Made by a program: the position numbers and the translations under genes
In this document: positions 7,493 through 13,443 of the stretch, in pieces
Position numbering within the stretch: the first letter of the stretch is position 1
Layout of the letters: each line of letters opens with the position of its first letter
Assembly (NCBI GenBank): GCA_025061245.1
Contig: JANZKD010000037.1
Span: forward strand, 1-13,443
Reading direction: 5' to 3'
From: Candidatus Culexmicrobium profundum
GTDB taxonomy: Archaea; Thermoproteota; Methanomethylicia; Culexarchaeales; Culexmicrobiaceae
Length of the DNA stretch: 13,443 bases
Notes under the pieces: model-generated
What the model was told of the DNA's origin: nothing
Seen by the model: the letters and a program-made list of their open reading frames with translations, nothing else
The model's database searches: none

Positions 7493-8276
7493 CTCCACCC
7501 ACCCTCTTAATCCAATCATCATATGAAAAAGAAATAGCAATAGACGAACCACCCTCAATCCGCCTAGGTCTATCCATGGGGATTATAAGATAGTCTCTAA
7601 TTTTCGGATCAAACTCCAATGTAACGTATCCATATGAAGCTAGAAAGCTAATCATAAAAGCCTTCAAAAGAGAAGTCTCATAACTATCATCCTTAACAAA
7701 ATCCCAATAAGGGATAGGTCTACCCTTAGAAAACCTTAGAACTCTCCTCCAAAATTCCTCAATCATATCGTTAAATGAACCTTCAAGAGCCAATTTATTT
7801 TTAATAAGATCCTCAATTGATGTAAGCTCCATTCCATAAACTGGAGGAGGAAGATAACCCCACCTACCCTTCAATGGAGGAAGTTCAACCCAATACTTAA
7901 TTGCAGCCTCCAAAGCACTGGGAGACAAGATCTTCAGTGAAGCAATGGGATACCATGAATGAATAAGTATAGAAGCAAGCTTCTTCAAGCTAAGAGACTT
8001 AATTTTCCATTCAATAATCATGGGGTCAAAATAAAGCTTTGAAGACCTACTCTTAACCCAATCACCCTGCAACTCAACAATCTGAGAAATCTTTTCAATA
8101 GCATTTAAATCCAAAACCAAATCACTAATAGAAGAGAAATTCCTCAAATATTCATCTAATGAGGATAAAAGCTCTGGAACATCAACTTCAAAGGGATTTG
8201 AACCACGCCTTATAACATATTCACAAGCCTTAATTATACGCTCAGCAACATTCACTTTTCTACGCCTACCCATCAT
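7485..8276 (-). CDS. Kleisin, ScpA-like, of the mini-SMC complex
   Basis: A 263-residue protein whose ATG overlaps the SMC stop as ATGA (a second ATG follows at once), so translation is coupled. The N-terminal domain reads RRGSNPFEVDVPELLSSLDE and then LDLNAIEKISQIVELQGDW with VKSRSSKLYF. This is the ScpA pattern of a 'DPW.VDI.EL' segment followed by a helix ending in 'K(S)..LL', which in kleisins grips the SMC neck. The middle (about 132-150) is Pro-rich and extended (PPLKGRWGYLPPPVYG), a likely KITE-binding linker. The C-terminal segment LLKAFMISFLASYGYVTLEF (203-222), followed by a DYLIIP strand, fits the small winged helix that binds the SMC cap. Length matches archaeal ScpA. The role inferred is to bridge the two SMC heads. 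Confidence comes jointly from motif layout and position between the SMC and KITE genes. Confidence 0.75.
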   Translation of the reverse strand: MMGRRRKVNVAERIIKACEYVIRRGSNPFEVDVPELLSSLDEYLRNFSSISDLVLDLNAIEKISQIVELQGDWVKSRSSKLYFDPMIIEWKIKSLSLKKLASILIHSWYPIASLKILSPSALEAAIKYWVELPPLKGRWGYLPPPVYGMELTSIEDLIKNKLALEGSFNDMIEEFWRRVLRFSKGRPIPYWDFVKDDSYETSLLKAFMISFLASYGYVTLEFDPKIRDYLIIPMDRPRRIEGGSSIAISFSYDDWIKRVGGDE

Positions 8277-10138
8277 GCAACACTCCTAACAATAGACTTA
8301 CCACCAACATTCTGAACAACAATCACATTAACATTCTTAACCTCAGGAATAATGGGACTTGGAGTAATAGCAATACACTGCACATTACTATCCTCAGCAA
8401 AAGATGAAATAAGTAGCCTTGAAATAACCTCCCTATTCCTTGGATCCATATGAATATCAAATTCATCAACAGCCCTAAAAGGCGACTTTATAAAATTCTG
8501 AGTAGCCAATAGAAAAGCCATAACAGCAGTAGTTCTCTCCCCACCACTCTGAGAATAACCATCCAAAACAACTGGAGTAATACCTCTAAATCCAATTAAA
8601 ATCTCCAAACCAGCCTCCTCAACATCCTCTAAATTCGTTAACCTAACATATCCAGTCGCTCCAATCTGACTTAAAATTCGTCCATAAATAACATTCACTT
8701 TACTCAAAACATCACTAATCGCCTTCCTCCAAACCCTAACCCTATCATCAAGCTCCCTAAGCAAAAGCTCCCTATTCCTCTCAAGAACATTAATCTTCTC
8801 AGACAATTCTTCAAATGTCCTCGAATAAGTCAAATACATCTTCTCAACATCATCTGAAACATCACCAATATACTCCAAACGAAGCTCAACCGCCCTAACT
8901 CTATCCAACAATTCAGCGGGATCTCTAACAACTTTAGGAGGTAAACCTAAAGCCTCAGCTTCACGCTTCAATTCATCTAACTCTTCAAACTCCTTAGCTA
9001 AACCCCTCTCTAAACCTCTCAATTCAGACTTAGCCATATCCAATTTAAATTGAAGCAATGCTCCCTGAACCCTATTTTCAATATACCTCTCAGTCAACCG
9101 ATTAATAGTACCATCAACTTCATCCAATTCCAATTGAACTTTAGTCAACCTATCTAAAGCATCACTCAAATCTCCTATGGAAAAAACACCAAACAGTTTC
9201 TCAACTTCACTTCTACCAATCTTCTCAGCCAATTTATCTATTAACTCCATTCTACCAACTTCACGGCTAACCTCAATTAAATTATGCAATATAGACTTAC
9301 GCCTTCTAAGAAGACTGGACAGCTCATCCTTCAGATTCAAAGAATCATAATCAATTTTCTCAATTCTACTTCGCATAGAAGATATTTTATCATTCAACTT
9401 CCTAATTTTATCCTCAATACTCCTTATCGAGGTCTCCTTCCTATAAACTCTAGCCCAAGCTAACTCTAATTTAAGCTCATTCAGCTCCCTTTCAAGCCTC
9501 CTTTTCAATGCAAGCTTCTCATACTCACCTCTCCAAAAATCTAAGGTAGTCTTCGCCCTCTCAAGTAACCTCTGAACATTCGCCTCCTCCTTCAAAAGCT
9601 TATTCAATCGATCTTTAATCTCCCTAATCCTAGCCCTATAACCCGATAAACCTATAGCATCCTCAAAAATCCTCAGCTTCTCCTTAGGAGAAACAACAGC
9701 AAACTCCTCAACCATATTTTGATGCATTATAATCAACATGTTATCAGGATTAAAACCTAAAGAAACAAGGATATTTTGAACCTCACTCTTAGTTTTAACC
9801 CTACCATTAACCTCAAACCAATAAGAACCATCTGAACGCAAATACCTTGAAATCTTAATGGTATTAGAATGAATTTTAGGATACGGCCTCCTCCTACCCC
9901 TGGGAGAATTATCAATAACAATGGTAACTCTAGCTAACTTCTCACCCCACCTAATCAAATCACTAAGCCTTCTCCCCCTCTCAGTATAAGCTTGACCTAA
10001 AGCAACTGAAATTCCAAGCAAAATAGAAGACTTACCAGCACCATTAGGTCCACAAATCAAATTTAAGCCAGGCTTAAGGTAAATTCGACCATACTCATAT
10101 GACATAAAGTTCTCTAGTATCACTTCACGTATTAGCAC
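8273..10138 (-). CDS. Short SMC-family ATPase with Smc5/Smc6-type head motifs
   Basis: A 621-residue SMC protein, about half the usual 1,100-1,200. It carries Walker A GPNGAGKSS (30-38), Q-loop Q140 in IIMHQNMVEEFAVVSPKEK, signature SQSGGER (529-535), and Walker B ending in AVDEFD with D558/E559, followed by IHMDPRNRE. The run from W470 (WRKAISDVLSKVN) through TGYVRL, GFRG, SQSGGER and SPFRAVDEFD follows the Smc5/6 C-terminal lobe; VDE..MDP.NR is Smc5-like and SPFR..DEFD is Smc6-like. LDFWRGEYEKL (199-209) also recalls Smc5. Coiled coil is likely at about 165-290 and 325-395. The turn between (about 295-325) is too short for the normal hinge of about 150 residues, and no Rad50-type CxxC hook is present. 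It starts at GTG 10138 with GAGGGG eight bases upstream. It is the first gene of an operon with kleisin and KITE genes, so it probably acts as a homodimer. Confidence 0.9.
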   Translation of the reverse strand: MLIREVILENFMSYEYGRIYLKPGLNLICGPNGAGKSSILLGISVALGQAYTERGRRLSDLIRWGEKLARVTIVIDNSPRGRRRPYPKIHSNTIKISRYLRSDGSYWFEVNGRVKTKSEVQNILVSLGFNPDNMLIIMHQNMVEEFAVVSPKEKLRIFEDAIGLSGYRARIREIKDRLNKLLKEEANVQRLLERAKTTLDFWRGEYEKLALKRRLERELNELKLELAWARVYRKETSIRSIEDKIRKLNDKISSMRSRIEKIDYDSLNLKDELSSLLRRRKSILHNLIEVSREVGRMELIDKLAEKIGRSEVEKLFGVFSIGDLSDALDRLTKVQLELDEVDGTINRLTERYIENRVQGALLQFKLDMAKSELRGLERGLAKEFEELDELKREAEALGLPPKVVRDPAELLDRVRAVELRLEYIGDVSDDVEKMYLTYSRTFEELSEKINVLERNRELLLRELDDRVRVWRKAISDVLSKVNVIYGRILSQIGATGYVRLTNLEDVEEAGLEILIGFRGITPVVLDGYSQSGGERTTAVMAFLLATQNFIKSPFRAVDEFDIHMDPRNREVISRLLISSFAEDSNVQCIAITPSPIIPEVKNVNVIVVQNVGGKSIVRSVA

Positions 10139-10231
10139 TAATTAAACCCCTCAACATAAACTAGTATATACACACATAAAAATTTGAATCACACATAAAT
10201 TATAATATGATAGTATAGTAAGGTGAAAATA
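10139..10231. promoter_or_regulatory. Divergent promoter region between the SMC operon and the unknown gene
   Basis: The gap contains the SMC ribosome-binding site (minus strand, 10152-10147) and A/T blocks at 10175-10185 (CATAAAAATTT, readable on both strands) and 10197-10207 (ATTATAATA, plus strand). Any of these could be TATA boxes. No clear operator or inverted repeat stands out. Confidence 0.35.
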
Positions 10232-10921
10232 ATGGTTATAGCTGGAAAAATCTTTAAACTCAGAGAAACAATACCCCTAAGAGTCATAGCCACAAAACTG
10301 TTAGACTATCGAGTAGAAGAAAGCGTAGAGGAAGACTCACAGAAATTCACATTATTCACAGAAATAGTTAACCTAGACTTAGCGGGGAATAAGCTCAGGG
10401 GACTCTACTCAAAGGACATAGTTATAAGAATATCTAGAAGAGGAGAAAGAATTCCAGTAATAAAAACACTTGAAGCCCCCTTCACCTTCACCCTAAAAGA
10501 AAATGAAATCCTACTAACCATAATTGGAAAGAAAAACTGGGCCAACTATGTTGCAAATGAACTAAGCAAAATAATATTCATAACAATAGGAGGAATAGTT
10601 GAAGCAAAAATAACTCCAGAAACCCTACGCCTATACCATGAAGCAAACCCTGAAGGCACAAAGGTAATATTCTTCGACAACGTCGACATACCAAACATAG
10701 ATAAACTAAGCCTCTATGGACCTGACTTAAGAAACACAATGCTATACAGCGAATATCTATCCCATGGAAACATATGGTATATAGTAGCAACATCAAAGAA
10801 ACATGGATATATAGTTGGAATAACAAGGAACTGCGTTGTAACAGTATTCAGTAGAATAGATGAATATACATTCTTCAATTTTGTTGAAGAAGAAATATTC
10901 CCACTAATAGAAAAATCATAA
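10232..10921 (+). CDS. Protein of unknown function, about 229 residues
   Basis: I do not recognise this protein. I prefer ATG 10232, which follows AAGGTGAAAATA with GGTG as ribosome-binding site, over the GTG at 10223, which is part of that site. The composition suggests a soluble alpha/beta protein with no signal peptide or membrane helix. Stretches look like alternating strands and helices (RVIATKLLDYRVEESV, then FTLFTEIVNLDLAG). The C-terminal third has IWYIVATSKKHGYIVGITRN followed by CVVTVFSRIDEYTFF, which looks like a buried beta-hairpin core, and ends in an acidic helix. No catalytic motif could be identified. It stands between the SMC operon (divergent) and a PPC-domain gene (same strand, 50 bases downstream, similar leader), so a shared transcript with the latter is likely. 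Confidence 0.75.
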   Translation: MVIAGKIFKLRETIPLRVIATKLLDYRVEESVEEDSQKFTLFTEIVNLDLAGNKLRGLYSKDIVIRISRRGERIPVIKTLEAPFTFTLKENEILLTIIGKKNWANYVANELSKIIFITIGGIVEAKITPETLRLYHEANPEGTKVIFFDNVDIPNIDKLSLYGPDLRNTMLYSEYLSHGNIWYIVATSKKHGYIVGITRNCVVTVFSRIDEYTFFNFVEEEIFPLIEKS

Positions 10922-10971
10922 CTAGGAACAATTAAATCTAGTTGAAATCAATGAAAAATAGAGGTGAAAAA

Positions 10972-11394
10972 ATGGTTATTGAAGCGAAAACTGGGAGAAT
11001 AATTATTGAAAGATTAACTAAAGGTAAAGACCTACTAGAAGAAATAAAGAGAGTTGCTGAAAGCACTAGAGTTAATGGAGGATTCTTAGCCGTAATAGGA
11101 GCACTATCAAAGGTAGTCTTCGGATTCTATGAAGAAAAAAGATACAAAAAAGTGGAGATGGATGGACCATTGGAAATACTCTCATGCATAGGAAACATCT
11201 CAGAATCAGAAGGAGAAAAAATAATACACGCCCACATAACAGTCTCCAACAATAAAGGTGAAGCATATGGAGGACACCTACTACCAGGATGCATAATTGA
11301 TCCAACAGCAGAACTAATAATAATTGAAGGAGAAAATCTAACTCTAAAAAGAAAACTAGACGAAGAAACAGGGTTAAAGCTACTGGAAACCTAA
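10972..11394 (+). CDS. PPC/DUF296-domain protein
   Basis: About 140 residues from ATG 10972, which follows GAGGTGAAAAA, a ribosome-binding site nearly the same as that of the preceding gene. The upstream TTG at 10942 is less likely. The sequence is the single PPC (plant and prokaryote conserved, DUF296) domain: GFLAVIGALSKVVFGFY, then IGNISESEGEKIIHAHITVS, then GGHLLPGCIIDPTAELII. The His residues of HAH and GGHL are those that form a metal-binding site in archaeal and bacterial PPC structures, as I recall. In plants the domain occurs with AT-hooks in DNA-binding proteins; here no AT-hook is present, so a DNA role is not assured. It is probably a homotrimer, by family. It probably forms an operon with the upstream unknown gene. 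Its stop overlaps the convergent neighbour by four bases. Confidence 0.88.
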   Translation: MVIEAKTGRIIIERLTKGKDLLEEIKRVAESTRVNGGFLAVIGALSKVVFGFYEEKRYKKVEMDGPLEILSCIGNISESEGEKIIHAHITVSNNKGEAYGGHLLPGCIIDPTAELIIIEGENLTLKRKLDEETGLKLLET

Positions 11395-11900
11395 CTTTTC
11401 CCCTTAAATGTGGAAAGCACACCTAAAAGAAAAATGACAATGGTCATAGGATAACCAGTTGAATCAACAATATCATTAACAGCACAATCAGGATTATCCC
11501 TCAAAACATCTATAATTCTAAGAGCCATATCACAAAAAACATCGAGAACCCTTCTACTCTGCCTATGCATCATATCGAGAGCTGAAACAGCAGTTTCAGG
11601 CAAGCCCTCACCCTGATCCTCACCAATAACGGAAACAATCCCCTCACAATTCAATTTAACACGCTTAACACCCTTAACCCTCATCCAATCCTCACGTTCA
11701 ACACCCATGAGAAGCATAAACCTACCCTTATAATTCTTAAGCATATACTCTCGAGCACTATTCAAAACCAAAAGCTTCTCTAAACCATCAGCATGCCGCT
11801 TAGCAATAAAAATACTGCCATCATCAACATTAAACGCCAAAAAATAACCCTCATCAAGAAACTTAAATAAATCCGCCAAATTATTCACAATACCACTCAA
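11391..11900 (-). CDS. Protein of unknown function, 169 residues
   Basis: I do not recognise this protein. The start is TTG at 11900, with a GTGAGGG-type site about 10 bases upstream; a GTG four codons later is an alternative. The N-terminal half looks alpha/beta (LFKFLDEGYFLAFNVDDGSI, then RFMLLMGVEREDWMRVKG), with a short basic strand (VKRVKLNCE). The C-terminal part is helical (VLDVFCDMALRIIDVLRD), followed by NDIVDSTGYPMTIVIFLLGV, whose spacing could fit a winged-helix recognition region. It has three cysteines but no metal motif. The gene is single, convergent with the PPC gene and overlapping its stop by four bases. Codon use and purine bias match those of its neighbours, which supports a real gene. 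Confidence 0.65.
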   Translation of the reverse strand: MSGIVNNLADLFKFLDEGYFLAFNVDDGSIFIAKRHADGLEKLLVLNSAREYMLKNYKGRFMLLMGVEREDWMRVKGVKRVKLNCEGIVSVIGEDQGEGLPETAVSALDMMHRQSRRVLDVFCDMALRIIDVLRDNPDCAVNDIVDSTGYPMTIVIFLLGVLSTFKGKS

Positions 11901-12000
11901 AACCTAACCCTCACAAATTAAGCTCTCACTACAAATACATAAATATTATATTATTAGCAGAAAGCGAGAAATTAAAATCAAACAACTACTAAAATTAAAT
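11901..12000. promoter_or_regulatory. A/T-rich intergenic control region
   Basis: On the minus strand, TTTATGTA (11943-11936), within a longer T/A block up to about 11955, is about 40 bases ahead of the TTG of the 169-residue gene and may be its TATA box. On the plus strand, ATTAAAAT at 11971-11978 lies about 26 bases before 12001, where the sRNA would start. Otherwise nothing is recognised here. Confidence 0.3.
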
Positions 12001-12058
12001 TGACCGATGAAGAAAACTCCCGGCAATGACTCAATGATTAAAACTTACCCAACTGAGG
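12001..12058 (+). ncRNA. Candidate C/D box guide sRNA
   Basis: In order: a degenerate C box CCGATGA (12004-12010, 5 of 7), a guide of about 15 bases, a D' box ATGA (12026-12029, 3 of 4), a 4-base spacer, a C' box ATGATTA (12034-12040, 6 of 7), the 12-base guide AAACTTACCCAA (12041-12052) and a perfect D box CTGA (12053-12056). C to D is 53 bases, and both guide lengths fit archaeal double-guide sRNAs. The D guide is complementary to GGGTAAGTT, which I recall from 23S rRNA near E. coli 1948-1956, a region that varies in archaea; the target is therefore uncertain. The sRNA sits two bases beyond the stop of the convergent nuclease gene, in the same tail-to-tail position as the other sRNA. The weak C box lowers confidence. 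Confidence 0.45.
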
Positions 12059-12059
12059 A

Positions 12060-13106
12060 TTAATCCACCAATGCAACTGATTCAATCCCCATATTCCTCT
12101 TAATCCACCTAGCAAACCTCTTTGCATGATAACCAAAAGTGTATACAATTTTGGGTTTAGCTTCCTCAATGTAATTAATGAGCTGAGGAAAATCAGCATG
12201 ATTACTCAAAGGAAAACATGCATGAAAATTCCGGTAGGGATATATAAGAGTCCAACCTGTTGCAATAGCCTTAAGAAAACCATGCTTCTCAGCCAACTTA
12301 AAAGACTCTCGACTAGAAAAGACAGCTGGAAGAGAATTACTCTTTAAAGCCTCCCAACCCTCCTTAGTAGACAAATTTACACAATTAAACTTAAAACCAC
12401 AGGCCTCATACACTCTATTAACCTTCCTAATCTTATCATCAATCAAAACTTTAACATCAAGCCACTCATTAAGCAAAGCAATCAACTCTTGAGCCTTACC
12501 AATAGAATATGCAATAAAAACAGGAGCACGACCAGAACTCAATAAAGATTCAACCCAGTTAACAATATCAGCATAAACATCATCCCGCTTAGGGAAAACC
12601 AAATCCCAATGACCATAAGTTGAATCAATTATAAGCTCATCACATTCAATGGGCTTAGCAGGCTTAGTTATAATAGTCTCCTCCAAATTTAAATCACCAG
12701 TATAAACCAGAGAGGAGGAATGCTTCAAAAATAAAAATTGAGAAGAACCCAAAATATGCCCTGAATCATGAACCTCAATATCCAATCCACCAACAGTAAA
12801 TCTTTGAGAAGAAAGAAAGGCAGGAAAAGCATCTATAAGCTTTCTACCAGTCTGAGCCTCATACAACTTAATTGTTATATGAGAAGCCAATTTAGGCTTA
12901 CTAGACTTAAAACCAGATATATGATCACCATGAGCATGACTAATTAATATAAAATCACCCTCAGCAATCCTAGAGGAGGGATCTATAGAAAAAGAAAAAT
13001 TCTCTAAAAGAAGCAAAATCCCCCTAAACCAAAAAACACTCCACCACCTATTCATGGCTAGAAAGCAATAGCTAAATACACTAAAATATGCTTTTCCACC
13101 AATCAC
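12060..13106 (-). CDS. Metallo-beta-lactamase-fold nuclease (ligase-associated exonuclease / SNM1-like family)
   Basis: A 348-residue metal-dependent hydrolase. Zinc-binding signature SHAHGDH (56-62), then HDSGHILGSSQ (113-123) with H117, TGDLN with D138, IIDSTYG with D161, AYSIGKAQELIALL (199-212), PLSNHADF (299-306) with H303, and TFGYHAKRFARW (323-334). The order and spacing fit the MBL nucleases annotated as DNA-ligase-associated exonucleases or mRNA 3'-end-processing factors, related to SNM1/Artemis and CPSF. DNA repair or RNA processing is therefore plausible; the substrate is unknown. The GTG at 13106 overlaps the upstream stop as GTGA, which supports coupled translation. Homologous sequence, however, seems to begin only near GILLLLENFSFSIDP (29-43), so ATG 13055 is an alternative. 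It is downstream of the PDCD5-family gene in one operon. No ligase or helicase partner lies in the window. Confidence 0.85.
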   Translation of the reverse strand: MIGGKAYFSVFSYCFLAMNRWWSVFWFRGILLLLENFSFSIDPSSRIAEGDFILISHAHGDHISGFKSSKPKLASHITIKLYEAQTGRKLIDAFPAFLSSQRFTVGGLDIEVHDSGHILGSSQFLFLKHSSSLVYTGDLNLEETIITKPAKPIECDELIIDSTYGHWDLVFPKRDDVYADIVNWVESLLSSGRAPVFIAYSIGKAQELIALLNEWLDVKVLIDDKIRKVNRVYEACGFKFNCVNLSTKEGWEALKSNSLPAVFSSRESFKLAEKHGFLKAIATGWTLIYPYRNFHACFPLSNHADFPQLINYIEEAKPKIVYTFGYHAKRFARWIKRNMGIESVALVD

Positions 13107-13443
13107 TTTTCCTTAAAAAGTTCACTTAGAGGCTTCCTCTCACCCTTCTTCTCATAATAAATCCTAATAGGTAAACGTATACGATAACCCAAATCATAAA
13201 AGAGCCTATAAAGATCATAGCCACTAATAGGCTCCTTAACTTTACCCTCCTCAATAAATCTCGCCAAAACCTTCACAATCTGATCAGCTACCATGGGAAA
13301 CTGCTCTCTAGCATAGCTTAAAACTTCTCTAGCCTTACCTGTAAGCCATTTATTTAAAATCTCCTCTGGAGACTTCTTAACCTCTTCCTCTTCACTCTTC
13401 TTACGCTTCATCATTAACCTCTGAAGCTGAGCTAGCTTCCTCA
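13103..13443 (-). CDS. PDCD5-family (TFAR19-related) DNA-binding protein, N-terminus outside window
   Basis: The frame stays open to the right edge. Conserved family residues RKLAQLQRL are encoded upstream of the ATG pair at 13414/13411, so those are internal methionines and the gene is partial. PDCD5 proteins are small three-helix-bundle proteins conserved in archaea and eukaryotes; archaeal members are described as DNA-binding. The diagnostic parts are LTGKAREVLSYAREQFP, ADQIVKVLARFIEEGKV and the C-terminal YDLGYRIRLPIRIYY, ending LSELFKEK. The acidic/basic linker MKRKKSEEEEVKK is typical of the flexible N-terminal region. It is followed by the MBL nuclease gene, whose GTG overlaps the stop by four bases. 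In many archaea this gene neighbours ribosomal protein genes, which would lie beyond the edge. Confidence 0.88.
   Translation of the reverse strand, partial: RKLAQLQRLMMKRKKSEEEEVKKSPEEILNKWLTGKAREVLSYAREQFPMVADQIVKVLARFIEEGKVKEPISGYDLYRLFYDLGYRIRLPIRIYYEKKGERKPLSELFKEK

Noticed and set aside
7493..7558. Upstream extension of the KITE gene to 7558
   Set aside because: It would overlap the kleisin coding sequence by 74 bases and add a hydrophobic, unconserved-looking leader; ATG 7492 fits coupled translation better.
8273..10138. Rad50 identity for the SMC-like protein
   Set aside because: No CxxC zinc hook, no Mre11 or HerA/NurA gene beside it, and the signature and Walker B surroundings follow Smc5/6 rather than Rad50.
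6917..10138. Wadjet/JetABCD- or MukBEF-type system
   Set aside because: No JetD-like topoisomerase/nuclease gene is adjacent and the SMC is far shorter than JetC or MukB; the window has no defence-island genes.
10578..10826. Open frame on the minus strand inside the unknown gene
   Set aside because: Its Leu/Cys-rich translation is the usual antisense shadow of purine-rich coding DNA, and no ribosome-binding site was seen. The same holds for other antisense frames within the oxidoreductase, ATPase, PPC and nuclease genes.
1..13443. tRNA genes, CRISPR arrays, insertion sequences or long repeats
   Set aside because: No tRNA-like cloverleaf sequence, regularly spaced repeats, transposase motifs or flanking inverted repeats were seen in the gaps, which are all under about 160 bases.

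Overview
The window reads as chromosomal DNA from a thermophilic archaeon, probably of the TACK/Thermoproteota side; the exact lineage cannot be fixed from this sequence. The grounds are an archaeal-type topoisomerase IA, a PDCD5-family DNA-binding protein, an archaeal PPC/DUF296 protein, A+T-rich and purine-loaded coding strands, GTG and TTG starts behind Shine-Dalgarno-like GGAGG or GGTG motifs, TATA-type promoters, and two probable C/D box guide RNAs. Genes are packed tightly. The longest gap is about 160 bases, and there is no sign of mobile elements, CRISPR or phage genes.

Layout. Bases 3-1277 (+) hold the C-terminal two thirds of a type IA topoisomerase. Next comes an FAD-dependent oxidoreductase of the DAO family (1371-2660, +), whose reading frame has no recognisable start codon. 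A C/D box sRNA lies just behind it on the minus strand (about 2664-2718), with a guide matching the peptidyl-transferase region of 23S rRNA. A small helical, possibly HEPN-like protein (2771-3226, +) shares its stop bases with a convergent SERCA-type Ca2+-ATPase (3223-5946, -). A divergent promoter separates that pump from a membrane protein with a bacterial-type PH domain (6039-6914, +).

The centrepiece is a minus-strand operon, 10138 down to 6917, of three translationally coupled genes. They are a very short SMC ATPase (621 aa) with Smc5/Smc6-type head motifs, a ScpA-like kleisin, and a tandem winged-helix KITE protein that looks more like Nse1/Nse3 than ScpB. Together they form a complete but miniature SMC-kleisin-KITE set, with no canonical hinge visible in the SMC. 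Divergent from this operon are a gene of unknown function (10223-10921) and a PPC/DUF296 protein (10972-11394).

The right end holds an unknown 169-residue protein (11391-11900, -), a second candidate C/D box sRNA (about 12001-12058, +), and an operon of a PDCD5-family protein (off the window edge to 13103, -) with a metallo-beta-lactamase nuclease (13106-12060, -). Many genes concern DNA topology, chromosome organisation, DNA binding or nucleic-acid processing: topoisomerase, SMC complex, PPC protein, PDCD5 protein and MBL nuclease. The window therefore looks like a chromosome-maintenance neighbourhood with two rRNA-modification guides set between the genes.
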